From DASTWM01 sp035765855 (GTDB taxonomy: Bacteria > Chloroflexota > Chloroflexia > Chloroflexales > Roseiflexaceae): a DNA stretch of 20,306 nucleotides. Position numbers and translations under genes: made by a program. This document shows, piece by piece, positions 7,011-14,341 of the stretch. The notes under the pieces were generated by a model that was not told the origin of the DNA, searched no databases, and saw only the letters and a list, made by a program, of their open reading frames with translations. Position 1 is the first letter of the stretch. The number at the start of each line of letters is the position of its first letter. The DNA lies in the NCBI GenBank assembly GCA_035765855.1, contig DASTWM010000533.1, positions 1 to 20,306 of the forward strand, written 5' to 3'.

Positions 7011-7061
7011 AGCCGAACACGAAAACCACTTGCGCGCGTGCAGCGGTTCTCGTGTTCGGCT
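7011..7061 (-). terminator. Long hairpin repeat after rho, probable intrinsic terminator
   Basis: The arms at 7011-7027 and 7045-7061 pair at 16 of 17 positions, the exception being a G-U wobble in RNA (plus-strand left arm AGCCGAACACGAAAACC). The loop of 17 nt contains the GC-rich TGCGCGCGTGCA. Read in rho's direction, the stem is followed by a short T-rich tail (TTTTGATT), the form of an intrinsic terminator for rho. The bases just before the stem use repeated words of the type CTCGGCTCCTGGTTCTTGG on the plus strand, which suggests a dispersed repeat family. The sequence of the stem is certain; termination is inferred. Confidence 0.65.
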
Positions 7062-7091
7062 CTCGGCTCCTGGTTCTTGGGAAGAAAAGTG

Positions 7092-8426
7092 CTAGTTCGA
7101 CTTGTTGAGCGTTCCCAGGAATTCGGTGTTATTACGCGTCTTAGCCATGCGGGTCAGCACCAGTTCGGTGCCTTCGTTCTCACCCAGCATGCTGACCATG
7201 CGGCGCAAAACCCAGACCTGCCGCAGGCTATCAGGACCAAGCAGCAGTTCCTCGCGGCGCGTGCTGCTGCGCGTGATGTCGATCGACGGGAAGACGCGCT
7301 TCTCGGCCAGCCTGCGATCCAGCACCAATTCCATGTTGCCGGTACCTTTGAACTCTTCGTAAATGACGTCATCCATGCGGCTGCCGGTGTCCACCAGACA
7401 TGTCGCAATAATCGTCAGCGAGCCGCCGTTCTCAATATTACGCGCTGCGCCGAAGAAGCGCTTGGGCGGGTACAGCGCCACCGGGTCGATACCACCGGAC
7501 AGCGTGCGACCACTCGGCGGCATGTCAAGGTTGTACGCGCGCGCGAGGCGGGTGATCGAGTCCATGAGAATGATGACATCCTGCCCGCCCTCGACCAGGC
7601 GCTTGGCCCGCTCCAGCGTCATCTCGGCCACCTTGGTGTGATCTTCGACCGGCTCATCGAACGTCGACGAGATGACTTCGCCGCGCACCGAGCGGCGCAT
7701 GTCCGTCACCTCTTCCGGGCGCTCGCCGATCAGCAGCACCATCAGGTGAACATCGGGATGGTTCGCGGTGATGCCGTTCGCAATCGCCTTGAGCAGCATG
7801 GTCTTGCCAGCCTTCGGCGGCGACACGATCAAACCGCGCTGCCCGCGCCCGATCGGCGCAACCAGATCGACCAGCCGAGTTGCCAGCACATGCGGCTCGG
7901 TCTCGGTCCTCAGTTGTTCGTTCGGGAAGATTGGCGTCAATTGGTCAAACGAGGGGCGGCGGCGGGCTGTTTCCGGATCCATGCCGTTGATAAGCTCAAC
8001 CCGCAGCAGCGAATAATAGCGTTCGCTCTCCTTTGGCGGGCGGATCTGGCCCCAAACGCGGTCGCCGGTGCGCAGGCCAAAGCGGCGGATTTGTGATTGT
8101 GAGACATATACATCGTCGGCACCGGGCAGCATGCGATCGCTGCGGAGGAACCCGAAGCCATCAGAAACAATGTCGAGGATGCCGTCGTTCAGTGTATGCC
8201 CCTGCTCTTCGGTTTGCACCTGGAGCAGTTTCATCACCAGATCCTGCTTTTTCAGCCCGCTCACACCATTGATGTCGAGCTTGCGCGCCATGTCGCGCAG
8301 TTCGGGCAGCGTCTTGGTTTCGAGATCGGCGGCATTAAATACCATCTTGTCGCGGTTGCTGCCATTGCTGCTACTATCAGCATATTCGACCGCAACATCT
8401 CCATCTTGTCTTCGCATTTTTGGCAC
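7092..8426 (-). CDS. rho: Transcription termination factor Rho
   Basis: A 444-residue hexameric RNA helicase/ATPase that ends untranslated transcripts. Domains in order: a Rho-N/LEM-like helical module (about 30-70); the RNA-binding OSB/cold-shock fold with 'GFGFLRSD' (90-97); and the RecA-type ATPase with Walker A 'SPPKAGKTML' (from 202), 'GERPEEVTDMRR' and Walker B 'VIILMDS' (284-290). The tail has 'TRMAKTRNNTEFL' where E. coli has the M-x-x-T-K-x-N-x-x-F type ending. Length is close to the E. coli protein (419) with a short polar N-terminal extension. The start is GTG 8426, chosen because GGAGAGGAG lies five bases upstream; the ATG three codons in would have too long a gap. The upstream region to alaS is 556 bp, so a long leader suited to autoregulation is possible. 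Confidence 0.97.
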   Translation of the reverse strand: MPKMRRQDGDVAVEYADSSSNGSNRDKMVFNAADLETKTLPELRDMARKLDINGVSGLKKQDLVMKLLQVQTEEQGHTLNDGILDIVSDGFGFLRSDRMLPGADDVYVSQSQIRRFGLRTGDRVWGQIRPPKESERYYSLLRVELINGMDPETARRRPSFDQLTPIFPNEQLRTETEPHVLATRLVDLVAPIGRGQRGLIVSPPKAGKTMLLKAIANGITANHPDVHLMVLLIGERPEEVTDMRRSVRGEVISSTFDEPVEDHTKVAEMTLERAKRLVEGGQDVIILMDSITRLARAYNLDMPPSGRTLSGGIDPVALYPPKRFFGAARNIENGGSLTIIATCLVDTGSRMDDVIYEEFKGTGNMELVLDRRLAEKRVFPSIDITRSSTRREELLLGPDSLRQVWVLRRMVSMLGENEGTELVLTRMAKTRNNTEFLGTLNKSN

Positions 8427-8764
8427 AACAACTCCTCTCCAGCGCCCTATTGTGCTGGTTTGTCATGTAGTTTGGATGAAAATGAACGTTTGTGGAAATA
8501 CAATGCAGGCTCTGACTAAGAAACTGCGCTCCTGGTAGCACTAAACTTGTGCAACGCCACATGCTGTGACGCACTACCTATACTATCTATTTTATAATGC
8601 GAACGGCGGACCACTTCATGGGGTCTGCGCCGTACTGCATTGCTAACGCCGCCATTCACGCGGATTATCCTCTAAATGCAGCTAGGGGGATCGTCCTCTA
8701 TGACACGGGGTAGTGCCAAATAGCATGAGCACAATGACCGAGGCAACGGCCCACTCACGACTAT

Positions 8765-8794
8765 AGTATACCACATTTGTCAATATTTGTTGAA
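8765..8794 (-). promoter_or_regulatory. Weak candidate promoter for rho, with its -35 in a palindrome
   Basis: On the minus strand TTCAAC (8794-8789), an 18-bp spacer and TATACT (8770-8765) could drive rho. The -10 matches well and the -35 poorly. The -35 lies inside the palindrome at 8781-8800. A start here would give an rho leader of more than 300 nt. Other AT-rich hexamers nearer the gene cannot be excluded. Confidence 0.25.
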
Positions 8795-8800
8795 ATATTG
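8781..8800. promoter_or_regulatory. Perfect AT-rich palindrome, possible operator
   Basis: CAATATTT (8781-8788) and AAATATTG (8793-8800) are exact reverse complements around GTTG. In a GC-rich genome an 8-bp AT-rich dyad in a divergent promoter region is a reasonable operator candidate. The protein that would bind it is unknown. Confidence 0.4.
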
Positions 8801-8868
8801 TGAAGCCACATAATACACGTATTTTCAGTATATCGCAAGTGTAGCTAGCAAGTTGTGTGCCGCCTGAG

Positions 8869-8898
8869 TTGACGCTACACCAGCGAATAGCGTACAAT
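8869..8898 (+). promoter_or_regulatory. Probable sigma-A promoter of alaS
   Basis: TTGACG (8869-8874), an 18-bp spacer and TACAAT (8893-8898) match consensus at five of six positions in each box. Transcription would start near 8905, leaving a leader of about 78 nt. The -10 overlaps the inverted repeat GCGTAC (8890-8895)/GTACGC (8906-8911), which spans the expected start point and may be an operator. Confidence 0.6.
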
Positions 8899-8926
8899 GC
8901 TCACAGTACGCCAAAGAGATGTTTTA

Positions 8927-8963
8927 CGATTGACACTTACACCGTATAATGGTGTTTCAATCG
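8927..8963 (+). promoter_or_regulatory. Imperfect dyad centred on a TATAAT box in the alaS leader
   Basis: CGATTGA (927-933 of the 8-kb block, i.e. 8927-8933) pairs with TCAATCG (8957-8963), and ACACC (8939-8943) pairs with GGTGT (8951-8955). The loop is G plus TATAAT (8944-8950). The left side has five extra unpaired bases and the right side one. It could be a leader hairpin 20 bp before the alaS start, a second -10 element covered by an operator, or both. The TTGACA at 8930-8935 is too close to TATAAT to be its -35. Confidence 0.35.
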
Positions 8964-8982
8964 CCGTATACAGGGTAGTTCT

Positions 8983-11682
8983 ATGCAAAAGTTTTCAAGT
9001 GCTGATGTGCGCAGCACGTTTCTCCGGTTCTTCGAGCAGCGCGGCCATACGATTGTGCCAAGTTCGTCGCTGATTCCCGGCAGTGATCCGACATTGCTCT
9101 TTACCAACGCTGGCATGAACCAGTTCAAGGATACCTTTCTGGGATTGGAGCAGCGGCCCTACGCGCGCGCCACCACGTCGCAGAAGTGCTTGCGTGTTTC
9201 TGGTAAGCACAACGACCTTGAGGAGGTCGGGCCGTCGCCGCGTCACCATACGTTTTTTGAAATGCTCGGCAATTTCTCCTTCGGCGACTATTTCAAGGCC
9301 GAGGCTATTCAGCTTGCATGGGATTTGCTGACCAAGGAACTGAAGCTGCCAGTCGAGCGGTTGTGGTTCTCGGTCTTCGAGGGCGCGGGCGAGGTGCCAG
9401 CCGATGAAGAAGCGGCGCGGCTGTGGGAAAAGGTCGGCGCGGATCCAGGCCGCATTCTGCGCTTCGGCAAAAAAGATAATTTCTGGGAAATGGGAGACAC
9501 AGGTCCATGCGGGCCGTGCTCCGAAATCCATTATTATCAGGGCGACGATGTTGCGAACCAGCAGCCCGCGGGCGTCAACAGCGACGATCCGATGTACATG
9601 GAAATCTGGAACCTGGTGTTCATGCAGTACAACAAGGACGCCGACGGCACCATGACGCCGCTGCCGCGCCCATCGATTGATACCGGCATGGGCTTTGAAC
9701 GGCTGGTTTCCGTGCTGCAGGGCGTCCATAACAATTACGACACCGACGTGTTCCTGCCGATCATTCACCGCACGATTGAACTGCTCGGCAGTGATGAGCA
9801 GCAGTATCGCGCGCACCTCGGGCCGTACCGCGCCGTCGCCGACCATAGCCGCGCCATCGCCTTCCTGATCGCCGATGGCGTGCTGCCGGGCAACAACGGC
9901 CGGTCATATGTGCTGCGCCGCATTCTGCGCCGCGCTGCCTACCAGGGCCGCACGATCGGTTTCGAGCGACCGTTCCTGGCGGGCGTGGTCGACAAAGTGA
10001 TTGAGGAAATGGGCGGCGCGTATCCCGAGCTTCGGCAGCGGCGCGACTTCATTCTTGAAACCACCGACACTGAGGAGCAGCAATTCCTGCGCACGCTGTC
10101 CGGCGGCATGGTCCGGCTCAACGCGGTGATCGAGCAGGTCAAATCGCATGATGGCAAGATTGTCGCGGGCTCAGACGCTTTTACACTGAAAGATACCTAC
10201 GGCTTCCCGCTTGACCTGACGGAAAAGATCGCTGCCGAGCGGGGGCTTGCGGTAGACGCGTCCGGCTACGAGGCCGCCATGGAGGAGCAGCGGGCGCGCG
10301 GGCGCGAGGCGGCGCACTTCAAGCGCGGCGCTGACGCCGAGGTATGGGCCGAGCAGGATTTGCCCGCTACGACGTTCACCGGCTACGCCACCACAACCGA
10401 TCAGGGTCGCGTGCTGGCGATTACCATGGGCGGCGACACGGTGAGTCGCGCCGAGCAGGGCCAGCGCGTGCAAGTCGTGCTCGACCGCACGCCGTTTTAT
10501 GCCGAGAGCGGCGGGCAGGTTGGCGATACCGGCCAGCTCTGGGGGCCAGCCGGGTACATCCGTGTGAACGACACGCAGCGCCCGGTGCCGGGTCTGATCG
10601 TTCATATCGGCGAAGTTGTGGAAGGCACGGTCAACGTAGGCGACGCCGTGACGGCTGATGTGGAAGCTGTGCGCCGCCATGACATCATGCGCAACCACAC
10701 GGCGACACACCTGCTTCACCGCGCGCTGCGCGATACGCTGGGCCAGCATGCGGCGCAGGCCGGTTCGCTGGTCGCGCCTGACCGGCTGCGCTTTGACTTC
10801 AATCACACGCGCGGCCTGACGCCGGAGCAGTTGCACGCGATTGAGGGCCATATCAATGCCTGGGTGCGCGCTGACACGCCTGTGGAATGGGCGATCATGC
10901 CGCGCCAGGAAGCGCTTGATCAGGGCGCAATGGCGTTGTTCGGCGAAAAGTACGGCGACGAAGTGCGCATGGTTACAGTTGGCTGCGGTGATGCGGCGCG
11001 AGAAACTGATGATGTGGGCCAGATGTGTTCGCGCGAACTGTGCGGTGGCACGCATGTCGAGCGCACCGGCGCAATTGGCTATTTCCGAATCATCAGCGAA
11101 AGTGGTGTCGCGGCAGGCGTGCGCCGGATCGAGGCGCTGACCGGACGCGGCGCGGAGCAGTGGGCCGATACGCAGGCAGCCTTGTTGCGCGACATCGCGG
11201 CGCGTCTGGGTGTACCGCCCGCCCGCGCGGTTGAGCGGGTAGATGGCTTACTTGCCGAGTTGAAGCAGTACCAGCAGGAACTTGATGCACTGCGCGGTCA
11301 ACAGGCGCGTGGCGCGCTTGAGGGTTTGCTTGGCAACGTACAGCAGCAGAATGGCGTGCCGGTGCTTGCCGCGCATGTCGATGCGCCCGATGCCGCGCAC
11401 CTGCGCGAGATGGGTGACTGGCTGCGCGACAAACTTGGCTCGGCGGTGGTGGTGCTTGGCGCGGTGCTGAACGAGAAGCCGCAATTACTGGTGGTTATCA
11501 CGCCCGACATCGTGAAGAAAGGCTACCATGCTGGCAATTTGGTGAAGTCGCTGGCGGCAGTAGTGGGCGGCGGCGGCGGCGGGCGGCCCGACATGGCGCA
11601 GGCTGGTGGCCGTGATGCCAGCAAGCTCGACGAAGCGCTGGCGCAGGTGCCACAGCTTGTGAGCGCGCAGGGTCAGAAGTAG
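8983..11682 (+). CDS. alaS: Alanine--tRNA ligase
   Basis: An 899-residue class II synthetase (E. coli: 876) that charges tRNA-Ala and edits mischarged Ser/Gly. The catalytic domain has motif 1 around 'LFTNAGMNQFKDTFLG', motif 2 around 'RHHTFFEMLGNFSFGDYFK', and 'DTGPCGPCSEIHYYQG'. Then come the tRNA-recognition domain and the editing domain with zinc ligands H572/H576 ('NHTATHLLH') and C687/H691 ('CGGTHV'). The C-terminal DHHA1 domain ends in a glycine-rich turn followed by 'RPDMAQAGGRDASKLDEAL'. ATG 8983 has only a modest site (AGGG, seven bases upstream). The protein appears intact. It is followed at 20 bp by the baseplate-J-like gene and then by ruvX. The alaS-ruvX neighbourhood is also common in Firmicutes. 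Confidence 0.97.
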   Translation: MQKFSSADVRSTFLRFFEQRGHTIVPSSSLIPGSDPTLLFTNAGMNQFKDTFLGLEQRPYARATTSQKCLRVSGKHNDLEEVGPSPRHHTFFEMLGNFSFGDYFKAEAIQLAWDLLTKELKLPVERLWFSVFEGAGEVPADEEAARLWEKVGADPGRILRFGKKDNFWEMGDTGPCGPCSEIHYYQGDDVANQQPAGVNSDDPMYMEIWNLVFMQYNKDADGTMTPLPRPSIDTGMGFERLVSVLQGVHNNYDTDVFLPIIHRTIELLGSDEQQYRAHLGPYRAVADHSRAIAFLIADGVLPGNNGRSYVLRRILRRAAYQGRTIGFERPFLAGVVDKVIEEMGGAYPELRQRRDFILETTDTEEQQFLRTLSGGMVRLNAVIEQVKSHDGKIVAGSDAFTLKDTYGFPLDLTEKIAAERGLAVDASGYEAAMEEQRARGREAAHFKRGADAEVWAEQDLPATTFTGYATTTDQGRVLAITMGGDTVSRAEQGQRVQVVLDRTPFYAESGGQVGDTGQLWGPAGYIRVNDTQRPVPGLIVHIGEVVEGTVNVGDAVTADVEAVRRHDIMRNHTATHLLHRALRDTLGQHAAQAGSLVAPDRLRFDFNHTRGLTPEQLHAIEGHINAWVRADTPVEWAIMPRQEALDQGAMALFGEKYGDEVRMVTVGCGDAARETDDVGQMCSRELCGGTHVERTGAIGYFRIISESGVAAGVRRIEALTGRGAEQWADTQAALLRDIAARLGVPPARAVERVDGLLAELKQYQQELDALRGQQARGALEGLLGNVQQQNGVPVLAAHVDAPDAAHLREMGDWLRDKLGSAVVVLGAVLNEKPQLLVVITPDIVKKGYHAGNLVKSLAAVVGGGGGGRPDMAQAGGRDASKLDEALAQVPQLVSAQGQK

Positions 11683-11702
11683 CCGAGCAGAAGGAGCTTT
11701 TG

Positions 11703-13820
11703 ATGGGGGGCGACCAAACAACGCTGGTGCTTGTGCAACCCGGTGACACCATCGCCGCGATCGAGCACAACATTCGGCAAGCCGGCACGCCGTCGGTGCA
11801 GTTGCTCGTGGCCGACGGTGCTGAAGCGCTGCGAACACCGAATGGATTTGCCGAGTTGCAGCAAGTGCTGGCCTACGATAATGTCGATCTGCTGGTCTTT
11901 AGCTCGGACGCAGCGATCATCCGAGCTGCGCAGGCGAACCAGATTCTGGCTGTGCCTGTCGAGGGGGCGCGAGTCAGCTTTGCGCCGCGCTCACCTGCGC
12001 TCGCTTCCCCTGCCGACGAGCAGGCGCTCGTACCGGCTGTAGAGCCAACCGCCGACATTTCTGCGAAAGATGCTGCGTTTCTTGAAGCCTTGGAGCAGGT
12101 GCCTGCTGGTACCGCATATGATAACGAAGGCGATCTTGATCCATCGCTCTTTGGCGGGCCTGACGATTACGACGATGTTGATGAACTCCGGCCTGTCGAT
12201 CGTCAGGATGTCGTGGTGGATGCGGATGACGATTGGGAACATGCTGATCGCTGGTTAGAAGATGAAGCGTATGATCGCGCGGGCATGGTGCCTGCCGAGA
12301 CACATACGGCGGACAGGCGCCCGCGCCGCGCGGACCATGCGGCTGCGCCGCGCGATTGGCGGCAGCAGGTCCAGCCGCTTGCTGCTACGGCTCCGCTGGC
12401 GCGCGGTACCAGATCTGGCACCGCGCGTGGTCAGGTGGCCGATCTCGAAGATGAGTATGAGATCCCCCGGCGTCGTAATCTTCTTGGCGCGTTGCTTCCG
12501 CTGATCTTTTTGCTCGCTGTGGCGGCTGCGGCGGCCTTCTGGTTCTTCAGCGCCCGCACCACCGTGACGGTCACGCCACCATCGAACGAAGCGGTCGAGC
12601 GGTCGTTTACCAAAGAAGTGATTCCACTTGCGGCGCAGAACAATAATGGTAATCAGAGTGGCGCGGCGATTCAGGCCGAACAGGTTGCGGCTACGGCGGA
12701 TGCGACCGTGCAGGGCCAGGCCAGCCAGCAGCAGGTGCCAGTTGGGGTTGCGCGCGGCACCGTGACGATCATTAATCGCCTTGGGCAGCCGGTGAATTTG
12801 CCGGAAGGTACCGAGTTTGTTGGCACGAATGAAAACAACCAGCAGGTGCGCTTCCTGATCGATGCGCCAGCGACGGTGCCGCAGGCCGTAACGTCAAGCA
12901 GCTTGACTGGCACCAGCACGACCTTTGGTCAAATTGATGTCGCGGTCAGCGCGCGCTCGCCGGGCAGCGCATCGAATCTGCCTGCCAATAGCATCAATCA
13001 AATGGTGCTGCCGGGACAGGCACCGATCCAGAGCGGTGGCAATCTTACGATTTCCCAGGCCAACCCAATCGCTGGCGGCTCCGAGGAACAGCGCTTTGTT
13101 GTGACCCAGGAGGATGTGCAGGGCGTCCTGAGCGCTGCGCTTACCAGGCTATACAATGAATCGAGTATCAGCGCGCTGACCGCGAATATTTCCAGGCAGC
13201 GTTACGCCATCGATCCCTCGACCATCATGCCTGACGCGCAGGCGCTTGCGCAGCCGAATACCTACCGCGTAACGAGCGTGCAGCCGCCGGTTGGGCAGCC
13301 AATCGAGGGCAACAATGCAACCTTTAGCGTGACCGTGCAGGCCGATTTCACGGCGCTTGCGGTGCCAGCCGATCAGCCAATCGCGCAACAGCTTCAAACT
13401 GTTGCGCCAGAGGTGTTCCGTGATCGCTGCCCGCCAGGAACAAGCTACGCCGGGGCGAGCATCGGCTCGAACACCAATCAGGCGAATCAGGGCTGGCAGT
13501 GGGATGGCACAACGCTCACGGTTAATGGCACGTTCAGCTGCAAGCCTGTTTCTCAGGAAATTCGCGCACGGGTGCTGGAAGCTGTGCGCGGCAAATCCTA
13601 TGCTGCCGCCGTCAATGATCTGGAACAACTCAAATCAGAGCGCGTGATTGGCGACTACGACCTGCCATCCAACAAAACACAACTGCCGGATTATAATTTC
13701 CTGTTTGACATTCAGATCGTGCCGACACCTTCAACCGAGCCGACATCGACCACGGCGCAGCCCGTGGAAACGACCATTCCCGCCAGCGACGCGCAGCCGA
13801 CAGGAGCACCGCAGCAATGA
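11703..13820 (+). CDS. Single-pass membrane protein with baseplate-J-like extracytoplasmic domain
   Basis: A 705-residue protein of four parts. (1) Residues 5-87 form an alternating alpha/beta domain ('LVLVQPGDTIAAIEHNIRQA', 'VDLLVFSSDAAIIRAAQAN'), perhaps Rossmann-like. (2) Residues 90-255 are a low-complexity, largely acidic linker with an Asp-rich run near 150-190. (3) Residues 260-283 form a transmembrane helix preceded by R-R-R, so the N-terminal part should be cytoplasmic. (4) The remainder starts 'ARTTVTVTPPSNEAVER' and includes 'GTVTIINRLGQPVNLPEGTE', the G-T-V-T-x-x-N ... P-x-G-T pattern of baseplate J/gp47-like beta domains. It ends in a Thr/Pro/Ser-rich tail. ATG 11703 is chosen over TTG 11700 because AAGGAG (11691-11696) is six bases away. 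Its stop overlaps ruvX by four bases. No phage genes are nearby, so this is not a prophage tail part. The function is unknown; a cell-envelope role is inferred. Confidence 0.75.
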   Translation: MGGDQTTLVLVQPGDTIAAIEHNIRQAGTPSVQLLVADGAEALRTPNGFAELQQVLAYDNVDLLVFSSDAAIIRAAQANQILAVPVEGARVSFAPRSPALASPADEQALVPAVEPTADISAKDAAFLEALEQVPAGTAYDNEGDLDPSLFGGPDDYDDVDELRPVDRQDVVVDADDDWEHADRWLEDEAYDRAGMVPAETHTADRRPRRADHAAAPRDWRQQVQPLAATAPLARGTRSGTARGQVADLEDEYEIPRRRNLLGALLPLIFLLAVAAAAAFWFFSARTTVTVTPPSNEAVERSFTKEVIPLAAQNNNGNQSGAAIQAEQVAATADATVQGQASQQQVPVGVARGTVTIINRLGQPVNLPEGTEFVGTNENNQQVRFLIDAPATVPQAVTSSSLTGTSTTFGQIDVAVSARSPGSASNLPANSINQMVLPGQAPIQSGGNLTISQANPIAGGSEEQRFVVTQEDVQGVLSAALTRLYNESSISALTANISRQRYAIDPSTIMPDAQALAQPNTYRVTSVQPPVGQPIEGNNATFSVTVQADFTALAVPADQPIAQQLQTVAPEVFRDRCPPGTSYAGASIGSNTNQANQGWQWDGTTLTVNGTFSCKPVSQEIRARVLEAVRGKSYAAAVNDLEQLKSERVIGDYDLPSNKTQLPDYNFLFDIQIVPTPSTEPTSTTAQPVETTIPASDAQPTGAPQQ

Positions 13821-14275
13821 CTGCTTCCGTTGGCCGAATCATGGCGCTCGATGTCGGTGGGCGGCGCATCGGCGTGGCGATGAGCGACCCAACCCGCGTG
13901 CTGGCATCGCCGCTCACAACTGTGCGCGCCGTGCCACATGCGCGCGCGTTAGCTCAGCTTGCCGCGCTTGTCGCGGATTATGAGGTGGTTGAGCTTGTGG
14001 TTGGTCTGCCGTTGACGCTCAGCGGCGAACAAGGCCCGCAAGCGCAAACAGTGCTGGCGTTTGTGGAGGAGCTACGCCGCCATGTGCATGTGCCAATTCA
14101 CCTGTTTGATGAACGGCTCACCACGGTCGAGGCCGAGCGCATCATGGTCGAGATGGGCCTCAAGCGCGACCAGCGCCGCGAGAAGATCGATGAGGTGGCG
14201 GCCTCGATTATTCTGCGCGATTTTCTTGGCTCGCGCGAAGAACAACGCTACGCCCGCGATACAGATGATGAGTAA
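13817..14275 (+). CDS. ruvX: Putative pre-16S rRNA nuclease / Holliday junction resolvase-like YqgF
   Basis: A 152-residue RNase H-fold protein (typical length about 140) implicated in 16S rRNA 5'-end processing. Conserved elements: 'ALDVGGRRIGVAMSD' (D12 first acidic residue), 'VVGLPLTLSGEQGPQAQ' (63-79), 'DERLTTVEAERI' (99-110) and 'KIDEVAASIIL' (124-134, second and third acidic positions). It overlaps the upstream gene by ATGA (13817-13820), which indicates translational coupling. Four-base overlap plus alaS 2 kb upstream supports an alaS-X-ruvX operon. It ends just before the hairpin repeat at 14277. Confidence 0.93.
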   Translation: MTASVGRIMALDVGGRRIGVAMSDPTRVLASPLTTVRAVPHARALAQLAALVADYEVVELVVGLPLTLSGEQGPQAQTVLAFVEELRRHVHVPIHLFDERLTTVEAERIMVEMGLKRDQRREKIDEVAASIILRDFLGSREEQRYARDTDDE

Positions 14276-14276
14276 T

Positions 14277-14339
14277 CGCAGAGGCACAAAGAGCACAAAG
14301 TAAAGCAAATAACGCCTTTGTGTTCTCTGTGCCTCTGCG
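14277..14339. terminator. Long inverted repeat between convergent ruvX and dsbA-like genes; bidirectional terminator and dispersed-repeat candidate
   Basis: Two 24-nt arms, 14277-14300 and 14316-14339, pair at 22 of 24 positions, and the two exceptions are wobble-compatible on one strand. The loop is 15 nt. The right arm begins CTTTGTGTTCTCTGTGCC and ends CTCTGCG. The element fills almost the whole gap between the two stops and is followed by TTTATTT at the end of the dsbA-like gene. It fits a shared terminator. The word composition is that of a dispersed intergenic repeat, and a partial relative is at 4401-4426. Confidence 0.7.
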
Positions 14340-14341
14340 GT

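Larger units (their letters stand above)
8427..8982. other. Divergent intergenic region between rho and alaS
   Basis: 556 bp without a credible gene. The ORFs here have no ribosome binding site and no recognisable protein. It holds the alaS promoter candidates near the right end (8869-8963), an AT-rich block with a perfect palindrome at 8781-8800, and AT-rich stretches at 8576-8600. An imperfect GC-rich inverted repeat lies at 8604-8632 (GGCGGACC against GGGTCTGCGCC). I see no tRNA, no T-box and no riboswitch I can name. Most of it is probably the rho leader plus two promoter regions. Confidence 0.6.

Noticed and set aside
7038..8096. Long plus-strand ORF of 352 codons opposite rho
   Set aside because: It lies antisense to rho, has no ribosome binding site and shows the compositional look of a GC-rich shadow frame.
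8682..8897. 71-codon minus-strand ORF in the rho/alaS gap
   Set aside because: No ribosome binding site and no recognisable protein, and it covers the alaS promoter.
8930..8950. TTGACA and TATAAT as one alaS promoter
   Set aside because: The spacer is only 9 bp; 16-18 bp is needed. The pair at 8869-8898 has an acceptable 18-bp spacer.
8899..8982. T-box or riboswitch leader for alaS
   Set aside because: The leader of about 78 nt is too short for a T-box and no T-box core sequence or known aptamer is recognisable.
11700..11702. TTG start for the baseplate-J-like protein
   Set aside because: Only three bases from the Shine-Dalgarno; ATG 11703 has the better six-base spacing.
11703..13820. Prophage or contractile injection system because of the baseplate-J-like domain
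   Set aside because: No other tail, sheath, portal or integrase genes are in the window, the protein has a TM helix, and it sits in a housekeeping operon.
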